Shown: positions 48,101-58,637, numbered from the stretch's first letter. The stretch is 64,000 bases of DNA from Myrica gale (GCA_963930655.1 OZ005615.1:13038001-13102000); one strand, 5' to 3'. Made by a program: numbers and translations. The notes: generated from the letters alone by a model not told the origin.

Positions 48101-49267
48101 CACCAGTTATTTGATGAGCAATCTGTGGAGTGCATCCTTCGGTTGCCCGTACCACGTGACTCAGTGGAGGACCGGTGGATTTGGACCAAAGAACCCTCTG
48201 GCTCTTTCTCGGTTAAGTCTCTTATATGGGCGGAACAAGGCAACCGAGCCAATTCTAACTCCTTCCTTGCTTCTGTTCCTTGGACCAAGTTATGGAAGTT
48301 AAAGATACAAGATAGACTCAAGCTTATGCTATGGAAAGTTGCAGCTGGGGCAATCAAAACGAAGGGAGCCTTGGGTAGAATCTTAAATTGTGAGGACGAA
48401 GAAAGCTTCCTTTGCCCCTTCTGCAAGCAGGTTCCCGAAGACACTCTCCATTTGTTCGTTTATTGCAGCGTCGCTTGTATCGCTTGGCGCGAATCTTCTT
48501 GGGGAGTGCAGATGGATTCTTTGGTTTTTTCACATCCGGTCGAGTTGATTATTGCGGTGCTAAATGCAGACTCGGTTTTTCATATCCATGCTGATAGTCT
48601 TTTGGCATTTTCCCTCAATGCGACTATTATGTTGGACGAGCTATGGTTCCTTCGCAACAAATTACTTTTTCAGAATGAAACTCTTGATGTTGGGGAGATG
48701 GTTTCTTCGCTGAGGAGACGATATGTCGAGCATGCTAATGCCTGGGTTCTTTCCAGTCAAACGAACCATTTGACGTGGTGTCCTCCTAAGCGCGGTCGGT
48801 TGAAGGTGAATACGGATGTCACAATCCGTTCTCATGGGACTTACATAGCAATCTCGGTTCGAGACTCTCACAGTTCCCTCTGTATGGTATACACGGAACG
48901 CTTTGCTGCTATGGACCCTTTGGTTGGAGAATCTATGGCGCTGGATAAAGCTTTGGAGTTAGCGAAGAGGAATGAGTGGGCACGGGTGGATTTCGAATGT
49001 GACTCTTTGATCCTTTGCAGGGAGGTCCTTTCTTCTCAGCCGGCCTCTTGTTGGGCTATTGCTGCTTATGTGGACGTTATTAGGAAGGTTCTTGATGGTC
49101 ATAAGGATTGGAAGATTGCTTGGGTGCCTAGGCAGTGTAATCGTCTTGCCCATCTACTTGCTAAATGGGTGGCCTCTTCTGGTTGTTTTGGTTTTCTTTC
49201 GCTTTCTAGTATTCCCGAGCATATCCGGCGTTGTGATATGCATAGCGACTTTAGTTCCTTTTGATTA
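45153..49267 (+). pseudogene. L1 ORF2: endonuclease, reverse transcriptase, zf-RVT and RNase H, disrupted
   Basis: Starts MKALFWNCRGL. The apurinic-type endonuclease (VETKLS, LVLGDFNAI, SDHTPLIL) spans about 45153-45840. RT follows with LKAPGPDGMS, FRPISLCNAAYKVIAKIL, AFVPGRTIQENAI, LDMEKAYDRMEW, GLRQGDPLSPFLF and the catalytic FADD at 47201-47212. zf-RVT (CPFCKQ, EDTLHLFVYC) lies near 48410-48480. A C-terminal RNase H (NTDVTIR, GESMALDKALELA, ECDSLI, WVPRQCNRLAH) runs from about 48800 to 49200. Frame changes occur near the T-run at 46590, near 47595 and near 47772, and each side reads on as normal L1 sequence. An RNase H at this place is typical of plant L1 lineages. Confidence 0.88.
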
Positions 49268-49284
49268 ATTAAGGTTGATTTAGC

Positions 49285-49293
49285 AAAAAAAAA
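49285..49293 (+). other. A tail of the LINE
   Basis: A9 directly before the right TSD, as expected for target-primed reverse transcription. Confidence 0.85.
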
Positions 49294-49309
49294 GAGCTGA
49301 TTTACATCC

Positions 49310-50862
49310 CATTTGCTGTCATTATCTTGAACTACCAAGTTCCAAGGGAATTTAATTTGGAAATAATTCACTATTGTCTGCACAATACCATGCACACTTC
49401 TTCAAGATATGCCTAGATACCCTGTTGCTACACATGCCCATTCCAATGTCAGCTTCCGCAATTTCAGCAATGTATCTCCTCCAAATCACTTTGATGCACT
49501 TCCACTCCTGGTTCCACCCTTTGGCATGCCTGTCAATAGTCAAAGTGTCCGTGCTTACAAGATGTACATCATCCTTCCCACACACAAAGTTCACAAACTC
49601 ATTTCTCCGCTGGCACAGAGCAGAAGTTCATAACAACTGAGAGAATCAGAGTGCAAAATGATTCCATTTCCACACTCTTCAAGATGCAGTCTAGTCATCA
49701 AATCTATGAAAATTTGTGATTAAACGCAATAAGACTTCAAACGAGTCAGAACTTCCCATATGCTCACAATAAAAGATATCTTCCACTAACAACGGTACTA
49801 CAGTTACGACAAGATTCTAAGATTTGTAACGCCCTGAGTTTAACTCATACAGGCTCTACAAACTCCAGAATTTCATCTCCCAGCAGAAGTACCTGATTAG
49901 CATCTCAATAAAACGTAACAACTAATCAAGACAGACAAGTCTCTAATTAAATCCATGAAATGAGTTATCAACCCATAAATTATCCATGTCACTCATACCC
50001 CAAATCATGGAAATAAGAGAAATAAAACCACACTTACCCACATTATTATCCATAATAAAGAACAACAAACCGCATATTTTCAATAGAGCTTTGCTCCATA
50101 AACAAGGTTCCAATAATGTTCTTTAACAAAAGAGACGATTAATGCAAACAATTGTTTAACTTGATGAAAATCTACAAATAGCTATGTACCTACCTCACTT
50201 GCACTTTCCTCAAGTGGCTTCACTAATATCAATAAGAGTCTATCCTAGAACACTATCAATCCATCAAAATTTCATCAAGCTGGAGTCACGTTAAACTTGA
50301 GAGGAACTTACCAAGCAGAATAGCGTCAAATATAAAGCAACAATACTCTGTAATACCCTACCTAAACCTAAACAAACCCAGCTAAATTCACAGGCGCCCA
50401 GTAAAAGAATCCAATTTGAGTCATATGGGCTCCATTCCCTCAATTCACAATGAGATTAAGACACTTGAGACATATCTTCATGAATAAAATGTCTCGGAGG
50501 ATGCCCAACTTCGGAATATTCTGACCGAATTTAAGAGCTCAAACCAGGAGCTCAGTTTAAAGATTGAACAATCAATTTAGATTGTGTTTGAGTGATAAAA
50601 TTTTAACGAGGTTAAAATTTTCGGGTATTGAATTTGATGAAAAATTAAAAAGAGAGATGATTTTTAATATTTATTATAATAAAAAGTAATGATGCGATGA
50701 ATATATTATAATATTTTATTATATTAAAATTTTAAAAATTGTAAAATTTTGTTTAACGAACATAACTTAAAAACAACAAATCCCGAAGTGAAACTGGGAA
50801 AGTACAACGTCAATTGTTTGGTGCGTGTGGGAGGGGGATTGGGACACAGCGCTGCCCAAGTG
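49310..50862. other. Intergenic region right of the LINE
   Basis: The minus strand at 49594-49352 has an unusually open 80-codon frame (YIAEIAEADIGMGMC) that I cannot assign. TGTAACGCCC at 49827 and TGTAATACCC at 50350 look like LTR starts, but no matching end was found. About 50580-50765 is a copy of the AT-rich dispersed repeat. Confidence 0.35.
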
Positions 50863-50877
50863 ATTAGCCGGTGAAAG

Positions 50878-51772
50878 ATCAGACTCACGCATTGTGTTCT
50901 AGAGAGAGAGGTTCTGCCTTCTCTCTAGAACTTTCCCCCTCTCCCCTTAGAGTTCGTTTCCGTTCGTTGCCAGCGGTGGGAGGAGCTTCGGCTCCTCCCA
51001 CCGGTCCCCCGTTCCTCCCCCTCCTCCTCCCCTCCTTCTCCTTCTTCCTCTTGTCCTCCATTTTTGTTCGGAATCTTTGCGGTTAGATCCCGGTGTTTTC
51101 GGCTCTCACCGGTGGGCACTGCCTAGCTAGACGTCGCCATCTCCTCCCGACGAGTCCAACCATCTCGGTCCGGTTCAATATGGTCGGCGCGTGACGTCCC
51201 ACGCGCCCCACGCGCGGCGCGTGGATCTCACGCGCCCGACTCTGTGATTCACGCCTGGCCCGTTTTCCCGGTGGTTTTGACGGTCACGCGCCTCCTGGTT
51301 GGCTCCCTCTCCGTCTGGCGAGTTCTGTGCACCTTTGTCGCCGGCATTTGTCGTCGCGCCTCCCTACGCGCCGCCGTCCTTTGCCTCGCCACTCGCCTGG
51401 TGGACTTCAGATTCCGCTTTTGTTGCTGTTGTTGGTTGCTGATGTTGTGTTTTGGTTTTTGTTGTGTTTGTCTGTGGTGGTTTGTTTTGTGGTCTGTGTT
51501 GTTTTGTTTTCGGCCCCTGCGTGGGCTTGTCTGATTCCTTGTGGATCTTTTGCTGCCCTTGTTGGGCTTACTGTACCGGGTTGTGGTGCATATTTGCTGG
51601 CTAGCTTAGGTCCTGGTAGTTTAGCTACCGTGTCCGGTCACCGCTCCCACTGCCTAGCATGGAGCATATAGTGACTTTTCCGATCCTGTTTTGGATCCCG
51701 CCGGCGTGTTCGCCTGGTCAGTATATTTCGGTTCCTTGTTTGGAACTTGACCTAGGAAAAAAAAAAAAAAAA
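50878..51772 (+). mobile_element. GC-rich poly(A) retroposon with a 15-bp TSD
   Basis: The TSD ATTAGCCGGTGAAAG is exact at 50863-50877 and 51773-51787. The insert ends in about 16 A. Its 895 bp are far more GC-rich than the surroundings, with pyrimidine-rich stretches near 51003-51060, a hairpin-like GGTGGGAGGAGCTTCGGCTCC, and repeated CACGCGC near 51190-51240. I see no RT, endonuclease or other known domain; long frames exist only because of composition. It looks like a cDNA insertion made by L1 machinery, either of a non-coding RNA, or of fused 5' and 3' ends of a LINE. Confidence 0.75.
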
Positions 51773-51789
51773 ATTAGCCGGTGAAAGCT

Positions 51790-51810
51790 TTCCAGAAAAA
51801 AAAAAAAAAA
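51790..51810 (+). mobile_element. 21-bp poly(A) micro-insertion
   Basis: TTCCAG followed by A15, flanked by GCCGGTGAAAGCT (51777-51789) and GCCGGGGAAAGCT (51811-51823), a 13-bp repeat with one mismatch. It fits a severely 5'-truncated retroposition that used the same target as the larger insertion directly to its left. Confidence 0.6.
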
Positions 51811-51920
51811 GCCGGGGAAAGCTCTGATGCTTTAAAAAAGAACAGAAAAGAAAAAGACCACATATACGAAATTAACCAAAAAGTCTACATAAAAATAAAA
51901 GTGATGGGATCGGACTGCCA

Positions 51921-52131
51921 GTGGTGTTTGTTTACTGAGAGATTGTCAATTAAAATTTGATTAAAAAAATTATAAAATAATATCTCTTTTTATTAAATAA
52001 TTATTTTTTATTATAATATTTATTTAAATTTTTTATTTTATTACTCAATCTTATAAAATATATTTATTTTTTCACTGACTCCGCGACCTCAAAATTTCTA
52101 CGGCTTCAAAATTTCTCATACAAACACCACG
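51921..52131 (-). repeat. AT-rich MITE-like repeat with GTGGTGTTTGT termini
   Basis: Begins GTGGTGTTTGT and ends ACAAACACCAC, an 11-bp perfect inverted repeat. The interior (TTATTTTTTATTATAATATT, TTTTTTCACTGACTCCG) is the reverse of the AT-rich family seen at 24.5, 26.0-26.4 and 50.6 kb. No TSD is evident. Confidence 0.6.
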
Positions 52132-53664
52132 TTATGTTTAGAGCTCGTGAAAAGCACCAGCAACAGCGGAGAGTTCCCGTTCGCGAGAAACAACTTGACT
52201 TGAAGTCTGTGACCAATCGCGAAAGGGTACAAAAGGAGCAGTTCTAAATTCTAATAACGAAGATGGAGAGGAATTTCGCCACTGGATTGCAATGCTGTAA
52301 CTCGAACGAAGTTCCTCGCAGGGCTTCTTTTTATTCCAAACTTTGGGCCCGTGGATAGGGATCATAAAACAGTTGGTCCCAAATTTTCTTCGACACAAAC
52401 TGGGCGAAGAGCAGCGAACAAAACAATTGAGGCAGGAGGAACAAAGCACACATATTTCCCACCCTCTTAGACTGATATGCTTCCTACCCTCTCAGACCAG
52501 CGGCGGCTCTAGCTATAGGCAAAGATGGTTTAATTGTAGTTTCCTAAAGAATATATTTCGTTGACACCAAGCAAAAATAGCAATTTTAGCACATGAATGG
52601 GAAAATAAATGAAATCGCAGATCGTAATTCTACTTGCACTGCTGTAAACCTGTGAAGAAACGTATTTCCTGTGCGTCTTAATCAAAGAATTTGCCATCAG
52701 TTGGTAATTCCAACTCTGTAAAGGCTTGCTTAGCAAAAAAAAAAAACTCTATTCAGGCTCAACGACAGCCTTAATTAGTATTTGTTGACCTGTGCGAGAC
52801 ATTCCATGATCTCTTTAGTCTTGTATAATTTATTTATGACCTTTGTCTGGCCCAAAACAAAAACGAATGGTGTCCGTTGATCTAGCAGCCCCTACATATT
52901 TGTTTCCTTTTTTTTCCCATATATTGGATAAGGCAAATTAATGACATTTACCTTAAGCAAAAAAAAAATGATAATACTATTCCAATTATTAGAGGGCTAT
53001 GTTCCTGTATCTTGTATTCCTATGAACATTCTCTCGCGTGACAATCTATATTCTCCTGAGATTGTTTGCTCCTCGGCAATGATATCGTTTATTTAGAAAA
53101 AATAAATAGAAACGACATAAGCGAAAAAGTATCCATTGATTATTTCATGTCTGCGCTTGGAGTTTCCTTTCAAACAGTATTGGGCGTAAACATGGAAAGT
53201 TGCTGCATTTTTCTTCTTCCATCATTATGACGAGTAACATGTCCAGCCGAATGACGAATATAGTGGGAAGATACAAACATATCTATACCGCAATTAAAAT
53301 CATTGGAAGGTTTAATATTTGACTCTGCAAAAGTTGTATTTCAGGCTAACATTGTAATATTTCAAGGACTTGGAAAATATCCAACTGATGCATCAGTATT
53401 GGCGATCTTCCTTGAAGATGCGAAGAACTTTCCGGCTGCATTTGTGAGGGATGGTAGGGAGTTGGAAGTCAACGGTTCCACAATTCAAAGAAGTTTCCCT
53501 AACCGCGTTGCTCAACTTTCTTATTTCTTTCCTCTCTCTTGCAGAAGTTTGAGCCAGATGAAACTGGAAAAACAACTCTGATTTCCATTACAGCTGCAAC
53601 ACACAATCCCTCCATTTGGGTATATTTCTCTTTGTCGTCTGTAGAGTCTTGAGCTTAAGAGCAA
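52132..53664. other. Upstream region of ankyrin gene copy 2
   Basis: No separate gene is supported. 53340-53480 carries weak similarity to the region upstream of copy 1 (CTTGGAAA, TTCCTTGAAGATG near 39413-39455), as expected if promoter DNA was duplicated with the gene. Confidence 0.4.
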
Positions 53665-55997
53665 ATGGATCCGAGGCTTTTGGAGGCGATTACGAAAAAT
53701 GATAAACGTGCTTTTATGGCATTAGTTAGAGAGAATGGCGAAATTCTCGAACAAAGAACAGCTAACACTTTACACACAGTATTGCACCTGGCATCAAGAT
53801 TCGGACATACTGATTTGGTCACTGATATAGTTAAGCTGCGCCCTGACATGGTCGCAGCTGAGAATATCAAGCGGGAGACTCCAATACATGAGGCTTGTCG
53901 TCAAGGGAATGCGAAGGTCTTAATGCTGCTGTTGGACATCGATCCCTCCGCAGCTTGCAAGCTTAACTCTGACAAAAAGAGCCCCTTCTACATGGCTTGC
54001 AGCTATGGACATCTCGATGTGGTCAAGCTCCTTTTGAGGAGGCCTTGGATGCGGGGGTTGGAAGAAGATGATTTTGATCGCAATAGCCTTCATGTTGCTT
54101 TGTCTAAAGGATACGCAGGTTAGTAACAAAGTTCTATCAACTAAATTTCCATGCTAAAAAGTTTTCAATCAATTTGACATGAGAATTTTTCTAGTCAACT
54201 GAATTCCTCATATGTAGTGAAAAATTGGGGTTGATGATGCAGGTATTGTTAGGAAGATTTTAGAGGTGTGTCAAATCTCTGCACAAAAGACTGACCCGAA
54301 TGGGTATTCACCATTGCACTGCTCTTGTCATAGAGGGAACTTGGAGATAACAAGAATGCTCCTCAAGCATGACGCTGACCTGGCTCTGCAATTGAATAAT
54401 GAGGGCTACACACCTTTGCACTTGGCAGCAATAAATGGAAACACAGCAATTCTAAAGGAATTCATGTCGATGGCTCCAACGTCTTTTCAGTATCACACGA
54501 GAAAGGGAGAGACAGTTTTTCATCTAGTTGTGAGATACAACCACTACAATGCTTTCTTATACTTGGTGCACGTCTTCAATGACACCGATATCTTCCACTG
54601 TCCAGATCAATATGGCAATACCATCTTACATATTGCAGTCTCTGGAGGACACCAACAGGTGAGAAACAGAAATATACCTGCTATAATGATGCTTGTTTGA
54701 AATTAGAATGAACTTTAGCGAATTCATATCTGGATTGAGCCAGGGAGTGTATAATAAATGATCTGAAGCACTAAAATTGTGCAGATAGTTTAGAATATTG
54801 GCCGACTTGCTTCAGATGCACAGCATGTCAAGGACCTTTCTAGTTGTGTCAGTATATATGGGTGTGTTGGTGCAGATGTGAAAATAAGTATCTGAGTTTT
54901 GGATCATTCCCCTTCTTTTGTGCCCAATGGGAAATCCCTCTAATGACAACTCATGTCCATAGCTACACTTCTTTCAGATATTTTGACTGTTGATTATGAT
55001 ATGATGGTTAAACTCGAATGTTTATGTTGACGCTGATGTTCTTGTGTGCATGTGCGTACCTTTCCTGATTAGAATTTTGATTCTGTTACAGGTAGTGGAG
55101 TACTTGATCAACAAAACAACAATTGATATCAGTTTCCAGAACCATAAAGGACTCACAGCCCTTGACATCCTCGACCAGGCAAGTGGAAAAGCCCATATTA
55201 AGTTGATCCAGCACCAAATGGAGGAGATTTGTGAAAATCAGGACAATAAGACATCTGAACCAGAATGCTCGTCAAAGCAGACTATAAGTACTCCCACCAG
55301 TAGTTCCCTTACCAACACGGCAATGAGTTTGCGACAGCTTAAACATCTCAGTGAAAGACGGCAGGAAGAACTAGCAGAACTTTATAGAAATCGCCAAAAA
55401 AAGCAAGATGGGATATACGAGGAGGCCGTTCAGAACACCAGGAACACGATTATACTAGTGGCTGTTTTGATTGCCACGGTAACATTTGCTGCTGGTATAA
55501 GCCCTCCTGGTGGTGTCTATCAGGATGGACCACTGATAGGAAAGTCCATTGTTAGCAGAACAACACCGTTCAAGGTGTTTGCAGTAAGCAACAACGTCGC
55601 ATTGTTCACATCTCTAGGCATCGTCGTTATTCTAGTCAGCATCATTCCTTTCCAAAGGAAACCACAGATGATTATTCTGAAGGTCGCTCACAAGGCCATG
55701 TGGGTAGCCGTGTCATTCATGGCAACAGCTTACGTTGCAGCAACATGGGTCATCATTCCGCATGGTAAGGAAACAGAATGGATGTTCGTGGCGTTGCTGT
55801 CGATTAGTGGAGGAACACTGGGCACAATCTTTTTCGGTTTGACTGTGAAGCTGGTTGAGCATTGGTATCGAAAAAATAAATGGAGAAAAGAGAGAAGGAA
55901 AAGGTGCAACGGACTTGCAAACATTAGAACTGAAAAATTACAGTCGTTTAATTCAGATCTTGAGAGTTCTAACCTCCAAGGATATCACTCATTCTGA
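53665..55997 (+). CDS. Ankyrin-repeat PGG-domain membrane protein, copy 2 (three exons)
   Basis: Exons 53665-54118, 54243-54658 and 55092-55997 join in phase to 1776 nt, 591 aa. Exon 2 has exactly the same length (416 nt) and both intron phases match copy 1, so the two are tandem paralogues. Residues 1-320 hold ankyrin repeats ([52 protein letters not shown]). From about residue 405 the PGG domain follows ([24 protein letters not shown]), with four membrane segments ending near KLVEHW. Both proteins end in LQGYHS plus an aromatic residue, a shared C-terminal signature. The linker before PGG is shorter than in copy 1 and carries the segment once. A role in membrane-based stress or defence signalling is inferred from the family. 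Confidence 0.93.
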
Positions 55998-56542
55998 GAA
56001 TTTTTAGCATTGAAGAGGTGCCTATATGGTTGGATTCCCTCCTTGTAAAGTCTCAGCTTCCAAACACCGCTACCCCACTTTTCTTCTCTCCCAAACCAGC
56101 CAGAAGAAAAATGCTGTGTAAGAATCTTTTCTTTAACAGTAGAAATGTAAGAACGTATTTCTCCGAGTATTTTATACTTTCACTTATGTCTATTAAGATG
56201 TGTGCTGTGATAGAGATGAAATGCAGAATTTTTTCATCCAACGAATCCTGAACTAATAACCAACCCACCGGAAAATAAAATATTTAAGGTTCATAGATTT
56301 CTGACACAAATAAGCTACATAGGCTAAGGGATTGATTGGATTGTAATGTGAAAAGAAACTAAAGAACGTTAACTTCAACATTATTGTCAAACATACAAGT
56401 CCCTACATAGTTAAACTGACAAGTCAATATGTCATGAATAAATCAGGCAAGTTCTCAGAAAGAAGTGATTCCAACAGCCGGAATCTGACACGCAACTAAG
56501 AAGCCAAATAACTACTACATAAGAAAATAACATAACAATAAG
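55998..56542. other. Convergent 3' flanks of ankyrin copy 2 and the phytocyanin gene
   Basis: Both genes end into this spacer, so it should hold both 3' UTRs. No other feature was seen. Confidence 0.4.
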
Positions 56543-57578
56543 CTATGGTGCAGACAAAAGAAAAGTCACAAATGTGGCGATAAGAGCCATAGAGACTGAA
56601 CTAAGTGTGACGGAAACTGAAACCCCTGAGCTTTGTGATGGTGAAGGAGAGGCGGTGCCCTCGTCTGGCACAGGCTGAAAGGCAATAGATGGAGGAGAGA
56701 TTGTGTGGGGAGACATCACATCAACAAGTAACCGCTGGCCGTTCTTGCAGTGATCAAGATTCCCACTGATGAAGTAGAAAGGTCCAGGCCTATCAAGCTT
56801 GACGACGCTCGTCCCGTTGTTGAAGGCCGCGATAGGCTCGCTTGTGTTGCAGTGGTAGTAGTCATATTTATCCACCACAAGAACTGAATCGTTCTTGTAC
56901 TCAAAAGCTGTACAAAGATTAGCAAACCCCACCAGTGGATGGACAAAGAACGGGGAGAAAACTTCTTGTTAGAAAACAGAGAAATGGGTAAAAACACAAA
57001 TGGTCTCTCAAAAGAACTCTTTCAAATTTCGCGTCATTTTCTATTGAGGGAATATGATTGATTGCAATAAACCAACATTTCACATCGAAAACATTCATTC
57101 TACGCGTTTTATATGGAGTAAGTTTACATATTGGAACGAGACCAATCGAATGCAACCTTAACCAACCATTTTCTTTCTAAAAATGACCATAAACAACCAT
57201 TTTCCTATAAGATTCTCTGGAACGCGTAGACCAGTCAAGATTTGATATTTTTCTAGTTAATCTGTGTTGATAGATTAAATTTTCTGTCAAAAAAAAATGC
57301 AGAAAAAAGAAGAAGTCCCTGTTAAACTTAACTACCAAAAAGATAAACGAACTCATAGTGAAAAACTCACAAAGAGAATCTCCAATGTGAAATCTGTTCT
57401 TTGAAGCCCACTGATTATATATTGCAGCGTTGTTAGCATCAGGAACCATCCAACCCAAATCCTCGCCCACTTTGAACTCCTTCGCAGCTTTGACCGGCAC
57501 GTTTGTAGCGACCAAGATGACCATCACAGAAGTGCATAAGAGGCCCAAAAGAGATGCCATGTTAGTGTGCTTCTGCAT
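56543..57578 (-). CDS. Early nodulin-like protein (phytocyanin family), two exons
   Basis: Exons 57578-57371 and 56907-56543 (minus) join in phase to 573 nt, 190 aa. A hydrophobic signal peptide (LLCTSVMVILVATNVPVKA) precedes a plastocyanin-like domain: EFKVGEDLGW, YNQWASKNRFHIGDSLSF, NDSVLVVDKYDYYHC, GPFYFISG, DHCKNGQRL. The copper-site pattern of true phytocyanins is not kept (Gln at the usual Met site, Asp-Lys-Tyr where HNV is common), so it is an early nodulin-like (ENODL) type that probably does not bind copper. A Ser/Pro-rich linker and a hydrophobic C-terminus (MALIATFVTFLLSAP) suggest a GPI-anchored plasma membrane arabinogalactan-like protein. Two in-frame ATGs (57578 and 57560) could start it; I took the first. 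Confidence 0.9.
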
Positions 57579-57927
57579 GTTTCTCCGAGACTAAGAACGT
57601 TGAAGCAAATGCTACTGAAAAAGGTTTTGTGTGGTGCGATGCGGCTTATGAAAAGAGTTACGAGTATATATGTGATCCGCCGTTGTAGTTCAAGCCAACA
57701 ATATGGCGTGGAAAGAGTGGGGCGGTTTTTATCCTAGAACGTGGTTAGAAGTTACGGCCCGGTTCGAGAAGACGTGAGGAGGTAGTAACCGTTGGAATCA
57801 AAAAGTGCCGCGAAACTTGGGAATCCCTTTTTTAGAGGAGTGGAACTGACACGAATAGGCACGTGCGGTTTGCAACATCCCAGGAACCCAAATTATCCTG
57901 GTTTTTGGGCAAGAAATTAAGAACCGA
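57579..57927. promoter_or_regulatory. Promoter region of the phytocyanin gene
   Basis: This lies directly upstream of the minus-strand start. A TATATA-like stretch on the minus strand near 57664-57671 (ATATATAC) is a candidate TATA box about 90 bp before the ATG. No other motif is claimed. Confidence 0.35.
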
Positions 57928-57935
57928 GAACAATC

Positions 57936-58629
57936 TAAGGTGGGCAAAAAACCCGGGACCCGATCAGGGTGGGTTTAGCCGGGTTCAGGTTTAAATTTGA
58001 AAAAATTGAATCTCAGGTTCGGGTATAGTATACCCGACATTCGACCCAAACCTGATCCGAAATCGAAAAAACAAAAAACGCTTAATACCCTCAGCGAAAC
58101 GGTGTGTTTCGCTGAGGGTATTTTCTCCCCTTAGGTTAGGTCATTCGCATTTCGCGATTTCGACCCCCCCACCCCACCTCTGAGCCTCTCTTCCAAAATT
58201 CCCCCTCCAGCGGCCAGCCGCCTCTTCACGCCCCGACATCACTATCTCCCTCCGGCCACCGTGCTCCCTCTCTTGTCGCCGTGTCTCTGGCCTCTATCAG
58301 TCTTTGGCCTCTCTCTGTCTGTGGTTGCTGGCAGGTGAGCTGATGCCTATGAGTTGTTCGTTAGATTTGTTTTTTCTCCTGCACAAGTCAATGTTGTCCA
58401 TGACGTCCTGGGCTTGAAAACTAAAGACCAATGACGTCCTGGGTCCAAAAACTATGGCCCTGGGCGTCCTGGGCCTCAAATATAGAGCCCAGAACGGTTT
58501 TGGGCTTTGAAGCCCAAAATTGTTATGGGCCACCTTTTTTTAGGCCCAGAACCCCGAACCCGGAATTCGGGTCGGGTTCGGGTTCGGGTAGGTCGAAACC
58601 CGAAGTCGAAGCCGAAAAGCCCAGCCCTA
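57936..58629 (+). mobile_element. hAT-type element with a perfect 8-bp TSD and GC-rich cargo
   Basis: Ends are TAAGGTGGGC and GCCCAGCCCTA (imperfect inverted repeat), with GAACAATC on both sides (57928-57935 and 58630-58637). Both arms are made of variants of ACCCGA/TCGGGT. The middle (about 58125-58345) is unlike the arms: C-rich, ending in a splice-donor-like CAG|GTGAGC, and possibly a captured host gene fragment. A perfect 17-bp hairpin lies at 58084-58122. GGGC-rich short repeats (GACGTCCTGGGC) occur near 58405-58470. No transposase is present. Confidence 0.78.
58084..58122. repeat. Perfect 17-bp inverted repeat (hairpin)
   Basis: AATACCCTCAGCGAAAC, a GGTGT loop, then GTTTCGCTGAGGGTATT. 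It lies inside the hAT-type element at 57936-58629, at the boundary between its repeated arm and the GC-rich middle. Confidence 0.9.
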
Positions 58630-58637
58630 GAACAATC

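Larger units (their letters stand above)
42685..49293 (+). mobile_element. L1-type LINE, about 6.6 kb, with a 16-bp TSD and a foreign 5' piece
   Basis: Flanked by an exact 16-bp TSD GAGCTGATTTACATCC (42669-42684 and 49294-49309) and ending in an A tail (49285-49293). Order: an APO-like coding fragment (42685 to about 43059), a 5' region, ORF1 (DUF4283 and CCHC knuckle), and ORF2 (endonuclease, RT, zf-RVT, RNase H). ORF1 appears to have one frameshift (G-run near 43467) and a TGA at 44971. ORF2 has about three frameshifts (near 46590, 47595 and 47772). The copy is therefore inactive, but the perfect TSD says it is not very old. It separates the two ankyrin paralogues. Confidence 0.93.

Noticed and set aside
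49827-50360. TGTAACGCCC and TGTAATACCC as LTR starts
   Set aside because: No matching ...GGGCGTTACA end, polypurine tract, primer-binding site or TSD could be found nearby; left as unassigned.
50871-51671. Open frames of 70-115 codons with Leu/Cys-rich peptides
   Set aside because: They lie inside the GC-rich retroposon, several frames are open at once, and the peptides show no domain.
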